A DNA stretch of 62,177 nucleotides from a virus. Location: positions 1-62,177 of the IMG/VR virus record IMGVR_UViG_3300032323_001402. One strand, written 5' to 3'. Below are positions 26,201 through 33,894 of this stretch, piece by piece. Position numbers and translations under genes: made by a program. How positions within the stretch are numbered: position 1 is the stretch's first letter; each line of letters starts with the position of its first letter. The notes beneath the pieces were generated by a model. That model was not told where the DNA came from. It did no database searches and worked only from the letters and a program-made list of their open reading frames with translations.

Positions 26201-26318
26201 GGACAAGGAAGGAATGGTGGTATTTTCTGACCCGTACATTTACTACTGTAAACAAGACTATGTTAATAACTCAACTGACATTTGGGTCCGTGTAGCGTGG
26301 ACTGGAACTAGCTGGTAA
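23250..26318 (+). CDS. Long tail fibre with YadA-like repeats and duplicated beta modules
   Basis: 1022 residues, with GGAG eight bases before the ATG. The N-terminal module is a clear form of the shared one (TANDKKGDSLRAAFQKVNANFTELY). Two related segments, TTGGTGTGLTVNVAAGGAGY and TTGGSGTGLTVNVSDGGSGY, about 115 residues apart, mark an internal duplication, each followed by a GTGY...GDVITI unit and ending in NWTF. Residues ~765-840 hold AVAIGxxAG YadA-like repeats matching the previous gene. A structural adhesin in a tandem fibre array; chaperone or partner unknown. Confidence 0.83.
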   Translation: MAKQNINVGTTANDKKGDSLRAAFQKVNANFTELYTALGLTDVTLNLGAFTFTGSTMSTDDSTAIVIDKPITVNGEITVDGDITPKTNLGASLGTPTKQFKSLYVSTNTVFLGGVPLSLEAGTNELTINNVPISQTINYTDIPNAPKDLSDLTDNDGSLGGGVTSYNDLTNKPTLFSGSYNDLTDKPNLAGTYQFSVAADDSTQRLVSTDEVIKFIGAGGITTASDAEGNITITGSAGSVSSLVNGAYTASLGNTGALTLPAGGIISEGGGLTGAIKLRPAGGANANQALLIYPTAGGDGDHIHLTAGGGSTELYLGNDSRYVKLVNDGDIAVLANNGAANRVYNWVGQGGWNQGSYTAVATTGGTGTGLTVNVAAGGAGYINITAITINNPGTGYTAGDVITINNENNLPGTFQIGIAANNWTFGTDGTLASNEFKIKTLNGIPNSINTPSITDTQFWDLNYGTGLATTGGSGTGLTVNVSDGGSGYASITINTSGTGYSPGDVITVTNGPFNGAPIASSATFTIGISGTHNWTFNKDGNIAPPVGSGFRLVNGTNQSRAILTEDQILSQVSDRLTRNFSDASNNEDFISATSNGSNQITFVGLDTPTKKFLQSTLNNYGVSTITVRLNGAGPEYGYSSFNGTDQIGLAGAGGDPIAPAGAVTSIRFSYTQASKIDIDPDTGLLEIRSAPGIDINIMAGDDIRMQATEALRLRSEYDNVTITTNYQVVGATEYTWTFGTGGELNLPNGAVLRNTLGNAIAFGQGAGLNSQGAEAVAIGINAGYDFQGANAVAIGVFAGETSQGANAIAIGNRAGFVNQAANSIIINATGATLDQTTANTFTVAPIRNISATSGVLQYNASTKEVSYSNSVTAETFNTDQITVVGNRISTTVTNANLELECNGTGSVVVNGGKLILNTGGNAYVESVDYGLNSANSAVNIFGGPYQKINLRAGFGTEATWTLATDGRTTFPNGTVPARSYGAAGDKEGMVVFSDPYIYYCKQDYVNNSTDIWVRVAWTGTSW

Positions 26319-26329
26319 GAGGAAATATT

Positions 26330-26515
26330 GTGACTGTTAAGAAATTAGAACTCTACGATCTACATCCTGCTAATCCGTTAGTTGAAGTTATTAATACGGT
26401 CAATGAAAACTTTGAGAATCCTATGACATTTAAGAAATTAGAACTAAAAGATTTACATCCTGCTAATCCCTTAGTAGAAGTTATTAATACTGTGAATGAA
26501 AACTTTGATACTCTA
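26330..26515 (+). repeat. Tandem in-frame duplication, 93-bp period
   Basis: Two consecutive 93-bp (31-codon) units at 26330-26422 and 26423-26515. They encode near-identical peptides sharing KKLEL, HPANPLVEVINTVNENF. Several synonymous differences show it is not a very recent event. Confidence 0.85.
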
Positions 26516-27421
26516 CACGACTCGTTGCAAAATGCAGATAACACTGGCAATACTGACGCAGTTGTAAACAACGAAACTGTGTTGGACTATTACGAAACTC
26601 TAGAACCCAATGATAGAAAAACATTAATTGACGAATTAAGAGCAGAAGAAATCTCTGTGCTAGCACGTGAACGAGCAGAACGCAAAGCCCGTAGCATAGC
26701 ACTAGGTGTACATACCGGTAAGACTATAGATGAATACAGCACCAGTGCTTGGCAAATCAAACAAGACTATCCAGACAGCGAAGATGGTGTATACTGGATT
26801 CAGAATGATGATATCAACAATGGCGATCCATTCCAAGTCTACTGTGATATGACTACACTTGGTGGCGGTTGGACATTGATTGTGCAAAATTCTATTAGTA
26901 ACTGGACAGAAGAACAAGTGTTTAGTCGCAACGCTACTATTTGCCCTACTCAACTGGCCGCATACAACAATCGTTCAGTCGAACAAAACTACAGCATTTT
27001 AAGTTGGGCTAATAAGATTAAACGAGCAGAGACAGGATTTGATTTTATGATCACTGCTCGTGAACACGGATCACTGGGCGGTGCTTGGACTGCTAACGAA
27101 GCATACTCATTTACTCAAACTCTTGTTGATGGTGCTGACATGGGTGATGAACAGTTGGGCACACCAGGCTGGCGTAAGAACATTACAGAACTAGCACGTT
27201 GGGGCTACAATGGAAACACGTGGGATTACAATTATGACGCTATGGAAGCACGTATGCCCTGGGTGGGTATTGGCATTAATCATGGTTGGTTGACCACAGA
27301 TGGATTCCGTGGCGGTTGGTGGGGAACATTGATAGCATGTAGTGGATGGGAACCAGCACCGTGGTTGGCCACAATCCAAGATGGTGGTAGCCCAGGTGTT
27401 ATTTGGTATTGGGTAAGATAA
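26330..27421 (+). CDS. Fibre protein with fibrinogen-like C-terminal domain
   Basis: 363 residues from a GTG start after AGAGGAA. The first 62 residues are two tandem copies of a 31-residue unit (HPANPLVEVINTVNENF in each), a version of the shared fibre N-terminal module. A coiled-coil stretch follows (~70-120). The rest is a fibrinogen-related domain: DGVYWIQ, PFQVYCDMTTLGGGWTLIVQ, and a Trp/Gly-rich end (GGWWGTLIACSGW, GVIWYWVR). In animals this fold (ficolins, intelectins) binds sugars and acetyl groups, so a host-glycan-binding tip is likely. An alternative start is ATG 26423, which would remove the first repeat. Confidence 0.8.
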   Translation: MTVKKLELYDLHPANPLVEVINTVNENFENPMTFKKLELKDLHPANPLVEVINTVNENFDTLHDSLQNADNTGNTDAVVNNETVLDYYETLEPNDRKTLIDELRAEEISVLARERAERKARSIALGVHTGKTIDEYSTSAWQIKQDYPDSEDGVYWIQNDDINNGDPFQVYCDMTTLGGGWTLIVQNSISNWTEEQVFSRNATICPTQLAAYNNRSVEQNYSILSWANKIKRAETGFDFMITAREHGSLGGAWTANEAYSFTQTLVDGADMGDEQLGTPGWRKNITELARWGYNGNTWDYNYDAMEARMPWVGIGINHGWLTTDGFRGGWWGTLIACSGWEPAPWLATIQDGGSPGVIWYWVR

Positions 27422-27426
27422 TTAAC

Positions 27427-27434
27427 GGTAAATA
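27427..27434 (+). promoter_or_regulatory. Late-promoter-like box
   Basis: GGTAAATA between the fibrinogen-domain fibre gene and the ATG at 27453, with AAAGAGAG in between as a possible ribosome site. Two mismatches from TATAAATA, so moderate at best. Confidence 0.35.
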
Positions 27435-27452
27435 TACTAAAGAGAGCGTATT

Positions 27453-28001
27453 ATGACAGTACAGACAATTAATATCGGCAATGTGGTAAATGATGGCCTA
27501 GGCGATGATCTACGCACGGCGTTTCAAAAGGTTAATGCTAACTTCACCGACTTAGGTACACAGTTAACTATTACTGGTGCTAACATGGGCGGTGTTGGTG
27601 TTGGAGTATTCAAACAAAGAACTGGCGCTACTTTAGAATTTAAAAGTTTAATTTCTGGTTCTAAAATCGCTCTTGACGAGTTTGCAGATACTATTAGAAT
27701 ACGATCAACTGCGCCCGATGCATTTACTCAAATCGGCACTGATTCCGGATTAGTACTGGCCAGTACATTTCCTGCTCTTACTTTACAAGGCGGAGATGAT
27801 ATTGACATCACAGCCTTTGGATCATCAATTACTGTCAGCAATATTATTCCTGTTACAAAAATTTTAACTACGTTTGATTTTGGTTATATCACTGGCGAGT
27901 TGGACTACACCACACAACTAGCACTATCAGCTGCTAACATAGATTTCGGTACTATTACACTAGAAGGTGAATTAAATTTAGACTGTGGTAGTATTGTTTA
28001 A
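27453..28001 (+). CDS. Short fibre-associated protein with shared N-terminal module
   Basis: 182 residues. It begins with the shared module (NVVNDGLGDDLRTAFQKVNANFTDL), continues with a beta-rich stretch (GATLEFKSLISGSKIALDE) resembling the region just after the module in the giant fibre, and ends with short strands. It looks like a minimal member of the fibre family: an anchor with a small head domain. Could cap or link the fibre assembly. Confidence 0.7.
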   Translation: MTVQTINIGNVVNDGLGDDLRTAFQKVNANFTDLGTQLTITGANMGGVGVGVFKQRTGATLEFKSLISGSKIALDEFADTIRIRSTAPDAFTQIGTDSGLVLASTFPALTLQGGDDIDITAFGSSITVSNIIPVTKILTTFDFGYITGELDYTTQLALSAANIDFGTITLEGELNLDCGSIV

Positions 28002-28010
28002 GGAAGTTCG

Positions 28011-30518
28011 ATGATAACTTGGCAAACACCCGCAGGCAGTTTAGGGATACTCACAGAACGTGAACTCCAGGCTATCGAAATACAGGCCACATCTGATGTT
28101 GGCACAATCACCTATACTCTAATCGCTGGATCATTGCCTAGAGGGCTTAGACTTACCAGCGAATACACCTATGACAGCACACAGACCAACGGATATATTA
28201 AAGGCTCTGCTGTGGAAGTTAAACGCTGGACTGAAAGTCGTTTTGTGATCAGAGCCGACGACGGCGAGGATCTTGAAGACAGAACCTTTACACTAGCGGT
28301 AGACGGTTCAGACATTCCTGCTTGGATCACTCGTGAGGGATTTTTAAATGTAGGTGAAGAAGCTGCTTATTTTGTGCTAGACAATGCTGGTGTTAATTTT
28401 CAACTAGAAGCTTCTGACACAGATTTTACAGCAGGCGACACCCTGGAATATTATCTCATGCCTATGGGAGGGCAATTGCCTCCAGGCTTGTCCTTGAGTC
28501 GATCTGGGGTGATATCAGGATACACTGATCCTATCTTTGCATTAGAATACAACGGATTCCCCAACGGTGGTTACGACACAGCACCATTAGATGTTACTCC
28601 TCTAGATTTTGTAGAATTAAGATCTAATGGTTTTGACAGTTATTTCTTTGATAATGTAACCTATGACTATTCAGAAGCCAGCCGTGTACCAAGACGTCTA
28701 AGCCGTATCTACACATTTGCTGTAGCGGTTACTGATGGCGTGAATGCAGTATCCCGAGTGTTTAAAATATATGTAGTCACTGAAGAATTTCTACAAGCAG
28801 ACAACAGCATAGTACCGGTTGACACTAACTTATTCCAAGCCAGTTCGTCCAGTGCTAGAAAACCTCTGTGGATCACAAATTCTTATCTAGGTAGATTTCG
28901 AGCCAATAATTACGTTACTATCTTTTTAGATGTCTACGATCCACCTACACTCAGCGGAACTATCACTTATTTTCTATTGCCTACTAATCCGGACAACACT
29001 GCAAGTACATTACCTCCAGGCATGGCTTTGGATTCGATCACTGGTGAGATCGCAGGACGTGTACCATATCAAGCAGCAGTAACCAAACAGTATAAATTTA
29101 CCATGATGGCTGTGAACTTCCCAGCTACATTGGCCACTACTACCTATACTCTTAAAGGCAATTGGAATGCTGGTGTTACGTATCAGATCAACGAGGCTGT
29201 GAGATATCTCGGCTTCATCTATACTGCCACTGCTGTTAACAGAGCTAAACTTCCTAGCGATGACAGTGATTTTTGGTTTAAAGGTGTTTCTACCGCAGAC
29301 AAAACATTTACAGTAGACATTATCGGTGAGATCGAAAGCGCAGTTGAGTGGATCACCGACAGCGATCGTGGCTCTATTAAACCTAATCAACCTAGCCAAA
29401 TATTTGTACAGGCTCGAAGTTTATTATATGGCGGACGAATTGCCTATGATCTAGTGAGCGGTAGATTGCCGCCAGGATTAAATTTTTTAGCCACTGGTGA
29501 TATCGAAGGCAAGGTTAGACAGATCGCCGATGACAACGGCCCGGGCCTGACTAGATTCTTCGAAAGAACAGATAGTCTAGCACCTGTAGAAGACAGCTCT
29601 ACACTATCAAGAGATTACACAGGGGTGTTTGATGGTGGTGTCACAACCTTTGATAAAAAATATGTATTCACTATACGAGCTCGAGATGCAGCAAACTTTG
29701 CAGAAAGCCTAAGAACTTTTAACATCACAGTAGTCTCTGACAATACCAAGATATTTGCTAATCTATATCTGCAGGCGTTTCAAAGCAAGAGCAAGAGATT
29801 GGCATGGTATGATTTCATCACAGATGCCAACACATTTAAACCTGCAGATATCTATAGATACGGTGATCCGAATTTTGGCATACAGACTGATCTTAAAATG
29901 TTAGTCTATGCAGGTATCGAAAGTGTAGAAGCAGTAAAGTATGTTCAGGCCATGAGTCGTAATCATTATCGTAAAAGACTGCTGTTTGGAGATATACGAG
30001 TTTCTGAAGGCAAAGATCCTGTGACACAAGAAACTTTATATGAAGCTATCTATGTAACTGTCTTAGACGAATACGAAAAAAATGGTAAAAGTATCAGGCA
30101 AACTGTGGAATTAAATGACAGTATCAAAAGCAAAGTATTGATCAGTTATGATGCTATCAAAGTAGACAGCGATATTCCTTTTGTCAGCGATTCAGATCAT
30201 CAACGTATATTTCCTAACAGTATCAAAAACATGCGAGCAAGAATTGACGACCTAGGTGACCGTGATCGTGAATTTTTACCGTTATGGATGCGCAGTATAC
30301 AGGATCAAACCACTTATGAACCGGGATACAGCAAAGCTCTTATATTGTGTTTTGTGAAACCTGGAAAATCTACAGAGATGATAGCCAGAATCAAAGCTGC
30401 GAATTTTGATTTCAAAACCATTGATTTCGTAGCAGATCGCTATCTGATTGACATTATTGATGGTCAGATAGAAGATAAATACCTTGCATTTCCGCAACGT
30501 GGAGAAAAATTACCGTGA
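28011..30518 (+). CDS. Structural protein with four putative Ig (He_PIG-like) repeats
   Basis: 835 residues, GGAAG site upstream. At least four units show the pattern ITY.L..G.LPPGL.L...G.I.G of putative Ig/cadherin-like domains (for example GSLPRGLRLTSE, GQLPPGLSLSRSGVISG, LPPGMALDSITGEIAG, GRLPPGLNFLATGDIEG). The C-terminal third is more polar and helical (EKNGKSIRQTVELND). Such repeats are common in phage tail and baseplate decorations and bind carbohydrates weakly. Likely a long tail-associated protein. It overlaps the next gene by 4 bases (GTGA). Confidence 0.75.
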   Translation: MITWQTPAGSLGILTERELQAIEIQATSDVGTITYTLIAGSLPRGLRLTSEYTYDSTQTNGYIKGSAVEVKRWTESRFVIRADDGEDLEDRTFTLAVDGSDIPAWITREGFLNVGEEAAYFVLDNAGVNFQLEASDTDFTAGDTLEYYLMPMGGQLPPGLSLSRSGVISGYTDPIFALEYNGFPNGGYDTAPLDVTPLDFVELRSNGFDSYFFDNVTYDYSEASRVPRRLSRIYTFAVAVTDGVNAVSRVFKIYVVTEEFLQADNSIVPVDTNLFQASSSSARKPLWITNSYLGRFRANNYVTIFLDVYDPPTLSGTITYFLLPTNPDNTASTLPPGMALDSITGEIAGRVPYQAAVTKQYKFTMMAVNFPATLATTTYTLKGNWNAGVTYQINEAVRYLGFIYTATAVNRAKLPSDDSDFWFKGVSTADKTFTVDIIGEIESAVEWITDSDRGSIKPNQPSQIFVQARSLLYGGRIAYDLVSGRLPPGLNFLATGDIEGKVRQIADDNGPGLTRFFERTDSLAPVEDSSTLSRDYTGVFDGGVTTFDKKYVFTIRARDAANFAESLRTFNITVVSDNTKIFANLYLQAFQSKSKRLAWYDFITDANTFKPADIYRYGDPNFGIQTDLKMLVYAGIESVEAVKYVQAMSRNHYRKRLLFGDIRVSEGKDPVTQETLYEAIYVTVLDEYEKNGKSIRQTVELNDSIKSKVLISYDAIKVDSDIPFVSDSDHQRIFPNSIKNMRARIDDLGDRDREFLPLWMRSIQDQTTYEPGYSKALILCFVKPGKSTEMIARIKAANFDFKTIDFVADRYLIDIIDGQIEDKYLAFPQRGEKLP

Positions 30519-31108
30519 CGATAACAACAAGCAGTTCAATTAATTCGAATATAAATGACAACTTCCCTGTAGCAGGGCAAGACAATGACACACAGGTATT
30601 CCGTGATAACTTCAATACCATTAAAACCAGTCTAGCTTCTGCCAAAACAGAAATCAATGAGGTGCTTGGTGCTGCCGCTAGATTAGACAACGACAACGAT
30701 TTTGGATTAAATGTTATTCAAAATGCTGTATTACAGTACAATAGAGAACAAAAATGGAACGGCGGCGCTCCAGCAGTGAGCCCAATTTCCATTGATTTTG
30801 AAAACGGCTCTTATCAAATCTACATTATTAATCACACAGCTACTATGCAGTTTACCCAATTTCCTGGGGATCCGGCATACACTGCCGAAACTGTTCCGAT
30901 TGGTGTTGGTAAAGTTACACTAGAATTGTACAGTGACGGAACCCCGAGAGTGTTAAGTTTTTCAACATCAGCAGGTACAGTTATCAAAAAAGATCCTAGT
31001 TTCCCCCCAGTGTTGACATTAACATCATCATCAAACCCAGTGTTTATTGAAGTTTGGAGACACAGTCTCGGCACTATCTATATGCGGTATCTAGGCCAAT
31101 TCGCATAA
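30515..31108 (+). CDS. Small tail-associated structural protein
   Basis: 197 residues from a GTG overlapping the previous stop. The N-terminus (QDNDTQVFRDNFNTIKTSLASA) is a distant version of the shared module in the fibre genes. A beta-rich C-terminal part follows (VGKVTLELYSDGTPRVLSF). It is the last gene in the fibre block and overlaps the next start by one base. Role inferred only from context. Confidence 0.65.
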   Translation: MTITTSSSINSNINDNFPVAGQDNDTQVFRDNFNTIKTSLASAKTEINEVLGAAARLDNDNDFGLNVIQNAVLQYNREQKWNGGAPAVSPISIDFENGSYQIYIINHTATMQFTQFPGDPAYTAETVPIGVGKVTLELYSDGTPRVLSFSTSAGTVIKKDPSFPPVLTLTSSSNPVFIEVWRHSLGTIYMRYLGQFA

Positions 31109-31341
31109 TGTTCCATCCATTTGAAGGAGATATTGCTCAACTCAAAGATTCCGAAGTAGAGGAAAAGCTGTTTGAATTGAACAAAAAATACTTCGCTGCC
31201 TACCGTTTAGGTAAACCTGAACTCTTGACACAACTCGCAACTTTTGTTACAATATATAAAGACGAAATGACTCGCAGGAATCATCTTCGTATGAAAGGAC
31301 AATTAGATGGCGACTTGGATCAACTGATTAATGTGGACTGA
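31108..31341 (+). CDS. Small conserved helical protein
   Basis: 77 residues from ATG 31108, which overlaps the previous stop (TAATG); the open frame upstream belongs to the other gene. Helical and charged, with KYFAAYRLGKPELLTQLATF in the middle. It carries a TTGACA/TACAAT promoter inside (31225-31253). It overlaps the next gene by 11 bases. Function unknown. Confidence 0.65.
   Translation: MFHPFEGDIAQLKDSEVEEKLFELNKKYFAAYRLGKPELLTQLATFVTIYKDEMTRRNHLRMKGQLDGDLDQLINVD
31225..31253 (+). promoter_or_regulatory. Sigma70-like promoter inside a coding region
   Basis: TTGACA at 31225-31230 and TACAAT at 31248-31253, 17-bp spacer. It would drive the DnaE-like fragment gene, the following small gene and groES, separating them from late fibre transcription. 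Confidence 0.65.
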
Positions 31342-31810
31342 AACAAATACTCAACAACAACTGATAGAGGGTGTGCTTAAACATGGTCCAGATATTTTGG
31401 AACACTGTTTAACTTCTGATGACATAGATCAATATCTAGATCGTATAGCATCAGAACATCTACATTATCCAACTCCCAAACAACAGATCAACACCTCACA
31501 TTGGTTTATTCCAGAAGAATATAAAACCATGGACATTTTAGATTGGTTGTATCAGCGATGCCCTACTCCAGAAATACGAGAGCGGGTAGTTGAAGAACTA
31601 AGGCTATTTGCTAAACACGACATGATTCCTGTGCTGAAAACTATGAAATATATCGTAGATACACTACGAGCTAATAACATAGTTTGGGGAGTAGGCCGTG
31701 GATCTAGCGTGGCCAGTTATGTACTTCACGTTATAGGGGTACACAAGATCGACAGTATTAAATACAATATACCAATAGAAGAATTCTTCAAAGGAGAAAC
31801 AAATGGGTAA
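31331..31810 (+). CDS. DNA polymerase III alpha (DnaE)-like fragment
   Basis: 159 residues. The C-terminal 60 residues match the palm entry of C-family polymerases: an IVDTLRANNI helix, then WGVGRGSSVASYVLHVIGVHKIDSIKYNIPIEEFF, compared with bacterial GPGRGSGAGSLVAYALGIT-type sequences. In DnaE the catalytic Asp-x-Asp comes directly after this point; here the protein stops. It therefore cannot be a polymerase by itself. Similar standalone proteins occur, as I recall, in T4-like marine phages. It may bind DNA, or dNTP-like or phosphate ligands, through the GRGSS loop. Confidence 0.7.
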   Translation: MWTETNTQQQLIEGVLKHGPDILEHCLTSDDIDQYLDRIASEHLHYPTPKQQINTSHWFIPEEYKTMDILDWLYQRCPTPEIRERVVEELRLFAKHDMIPVLKTMKYIVDTLRANNIVWGVGRGSSVASYVLHVIGVHKIDSIKYNIPIEEFFKGETNG

Positions 31811-32033
31811 AGTATACACAAGTGTAAGAGGTAAAGAGATCGACATGGAAAGATTGAGTCTCAAGCACGAAACAGAACCAGCTGTAGGAAATGCAAGAAT
31901 GAATGCTCGCGGTGACGAATTAGGTGCGGGTGGCAAAATCGTAAAGACTCGTGAACAGATTCTACAAGATTATTATAATAATAATCCACGAGCAATCAAA
32001 GACGAAATCATCGATCGTAAAAAAGCCAAATAA
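31803..32033 (+). CDS. Small conserved phage protein
   Basis: 76 residues, overlapping the previous gene by 8 bases. Hydrophilic, with VGNARMNARGDELGAGGKIV in the middle and a basic C-terminus (DRKKAK). I recall proteins of this type near co-chaperonin genes in T4-like cyanophages. No known function. Confidence 0.65.
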   Translation: MGKVYTSVRGKEIDMERLSLKHETEPAVGNARMNARGDELGAGGKIVKTREQILQDYYNNNPRAIKDEIIDRKKAK

Positions 32034-32041
32034 GGAAAGAC

Positions 32042-32464
32042 ATGAGTTTTGCATTCTCAGCTAAAAAAGTAAAAGGCATTAAAGCTCTCAGCAAAGATGT
32101 TCTAGTTATTGACATGGATATGGGAGAGCAGAAAACCGCAGGCGGACTCATTATCCAAAGTGATGATGGCAAAGCACATGGTGTAAAACCACGCTGGGCC
32201 AAAGTCTACAAGGTCGGGTCTGAAGTTGATTCTATCAAAGAAGGACAATGGATTTTAATCGAACACGGACGTTGGACACGTAAGATTAAAATTGACGACG
32301 GCGAAGGCGAAAAAGAATTCCAAAAAGTAGAAACCAAATCCATTATCGCTGTGGCTAATGAAAAACCTAATGACTTCTATATCGGACAGGAATTTTCAAA
32401 TGGTTCTAGCCTTACTGTGAATCCAGAAGATTTTATGCCAGGTAATTTAAGCAAAATAAATTAG
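32042..32464 (+). CDS. 31: GroES-like co-chaperonin (gp31-type)
   Basis: 140 residues, longer than GroES (about 97) as in phage co-chaperonins. It caps host GroEL during folding, and in T4 is needed for capsid protein gp23. GroES-type strands are recognisable: LSKDVLVIDMDMGEQKTAGGLI (strand, mobile loop region, then Gly-Gly-Leu-Ile), RWAKVYKVGSEV, KEGQWILIEHGRW, ETKSIIAVAN. The mobile loop around EQKTAGG is where GroEL contact is expected. AAGGAAAG precedes the ATG. Confidence 0.8.
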   Translation: MSFAFSAKKVKGIKALSKDVLVIDMDMGEQKTAGGLIIQSDDGKAHGVKPRWAKVYKVGSEVDSIKEGQWILIEHGRWTRKIKIDDGEGEKEFQKVETKSIIAVANEKPNDFYIGQEFSNGSSLTVNPEDFMPGNLSKIN

Positions 32465-32470
32465 ATAGTA

Positions 32471-32713
32471 ATGTATCTTAAGAAAAAAGACTGGGACATT
32501 AGTGACATAGCAAACCAAATACGTTCACTATCTAGACAATGTTCCAGTCCTCATAACGATGGATTTACATCCTTCGAACTCAAAAAAGATCTATACCTAC
32601 TTCAAACTCTAATCAACGAAGCTGTCAGCGATGCTCCAGATTTTGGCATATTGGAACAGGATTGGTTGACAGAACAAGAAAAGAAGCGTATAATAAACAT
32701 ACTAAAGTCGTAA
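32471..32713 (+). CDS. Small hypothetical protein
   Basis: 80 residues with an ATG shortly after groES. Helical, containing DISDIANQIRSLSRQC and a C-terminal LTEQEKKRIINILKS. A consensus promoter for the next gene is embedded in its last 16 codons. Function unknown. Confidence 0.6.
   Translation: MYLKKKDWDISDIANQIRSLSRQCSSPHNDGFTSFELKKDLYLLQTLINEAVSDAPDFGILEQDWLTEQEKKRIINILKS
32666..32694 (+). promoter_or_regulatory. Consensus sigma70-type promoter inside a coding region
   Basis: TTGACA at 32666-32671 and TATAAT at 32689-32694, 17-bp spacer, fully within the 3' end of the preceding gene. It starts the UDP-sugar dehydrogenase unit (TTG at 32729). Confidence 0.75.
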
Positions 32714-32728
32714 TCAGAAAGGTTTATT

Positions 32729-33526
32729 TTGCGTATAGGGATTGTTGGACATGGGTATGTAGGATCGGCTATTTCATGGGCACATCGCTCAGATGAATTA
32801 GTTATCCGCGATCCAAAAATGAAAGATAGTGCAAGTCTTGATCAATTCAAAGGATGTGACGCTATCTTTATCTGCGTGCCGAGCCCGTGTATTGATCCTA
32901 CACTTGAAGACGGTCGATGCGATACGTCTATTTTAGAGCAAGCATTAAAAGAATTATTGTTTGTGTTAATCAACGAGCAAATTCCAATCATATGTAAAAC
33001 AACTGCACCACCTAGCGTGTACGAACGTTTACAAAAAGAGTATCCAAATATTGTTCACGTTCCTGAATTTCTTACGGCGGCTAATGCTACTATAGATTAT
33101 ACCGATGCTGATTATTGTGTTATCGGTGGCGAATACGATTGGGCAGTTAAAGCACGTGAAGTTATCCGACACGGTCGTCCGATGGTGCAGGATAAATTTA
33201 CTATCGTGCCAATTAAGGTTGCGGCATTATTCAAATATATGATGAATAGTTATCTTGCTACTAGGGTAACGTTCATGAATGATTTTAAACTTCTAGCAGA
33301 TGCAGAAGGTGTTGAATGGAATGATTTAACATACCTAGCCAAGCACGATGGTAGAATTGGATACAGCCATATGGATGTGCCAGGCCCCGATGGACACTAT
33401 GGATGGAGTGGCGCTTGTTTTCCAAAGGACGTTGCTGCTATAATAACAGAAGCATTGGATTTAGGTACAGAATTAGAATTATTAGGTCGAGTAGAAGATA
33501 TAAACAAACAACATAGGAAAATGTAA
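32729..33526 (+). CDS. Short UDP-glucose/GDP-mannose dehydrogenase-like protein
   Basis: 265 residues from a TTG start, preceded by AGAAAGG. An N-terminal NAD-binding Rossmann motif (GIVGHGYVGSA, residues 4-14) is followed by IFICVPSPC and VHVPEFLTAANA. The catalytic-cysteine motif GACFPKDVAAI is near residue 230. Normal dehydrogenases run to over 400 residues; this one stops after the central dimer helix and lacks the UDP-binding C-terminal domain. As I recall, short versions are known in marine phages. The activity may need another subunit or a different substrate. One base overlap with the next gene. Confidence 0.75.
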   Translation: MRIGIVGHGYVGSAISWAHRSDELVIRDPKMKDSASLDQFKGCDAIFICVPSPCIDPTLEDGRCDTSILEQALKELLFVLINEQIPIICKTTAPPSVYERLQKEYPNIVHVPEFLTAANATIDYTDADYCVIGGEYDWAVKAREVIRHGRPMVQDKFTIVPIKVAALFKYMMNSYLATRVTFMNDFKLLADAEGVEWNDLTYLAKHDGRIGYSHMDVPGPDGHYGWSGACFPKDVAAIITEALDLGTELELLGRVEDINKQHRKM

Positions 33527-33894
33527 TGACTAATCCATTTCGTGATCAAGAAAAATTTATGCGGGCCTGCGAGCAAGCAGTAGACAATGCTAACACCGAT
33601 CAGTTTAATATGTATTTAGGATTGATTGAAGAAGAAGCTGAAGAATTAAATCAAGCTATTCTCAATAAAGATCGTGTTGAAATATTAGATGCGTTAGTCG
33701 ATATGTTAGTTGTAACCATAGGTGCTATACATAGCGCAGGGTTCGATGCCGAAGGTGCATGGAAGGAAGTCATGCGTAGCAACTTTGCCAAAGTTGATAA
33801 AGAAACTGGTAAGGTCGTTAAGCGTGAAGATGGCAAGGTTCTAAAACCTGATGGTTGGACTCCTCCAGATTTAAAGCCATTTCTAAAGAAATGA
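33526..33894 (+). CDS. MazG-like nucleotide pyrophosphohydrolase
   Basis: 122 residues. All-alpha NTP-pyrophosphatase features: LIEEEAEELNQAI carries the E-E-x-x-E metal site, and RVEILDALVDMLVVTIGA carries the downstream E-x-x-D. The C-terminal KVVKREDGKVLKPDGWTPPDL is typical of the phage and HisE-like branch. It probably hydrolyses nucleoside triphosphates, altering nucleotide pools or alarmone-like signals; substrate unknown. It overlaps the next gene by 4 bases (ATGA). Confidence 0.75.
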   Translation: MTNPFRDQEKFMRACEQAVDNANTDQFNMYLGLIEEEAEELNQAILNKDRVEILDALVDMLVVTIGAIHSAGFDAEGAWKEVMRSNFAKVDKETGKVVKREDGKVLKPDGWTPPDLKPFLKK

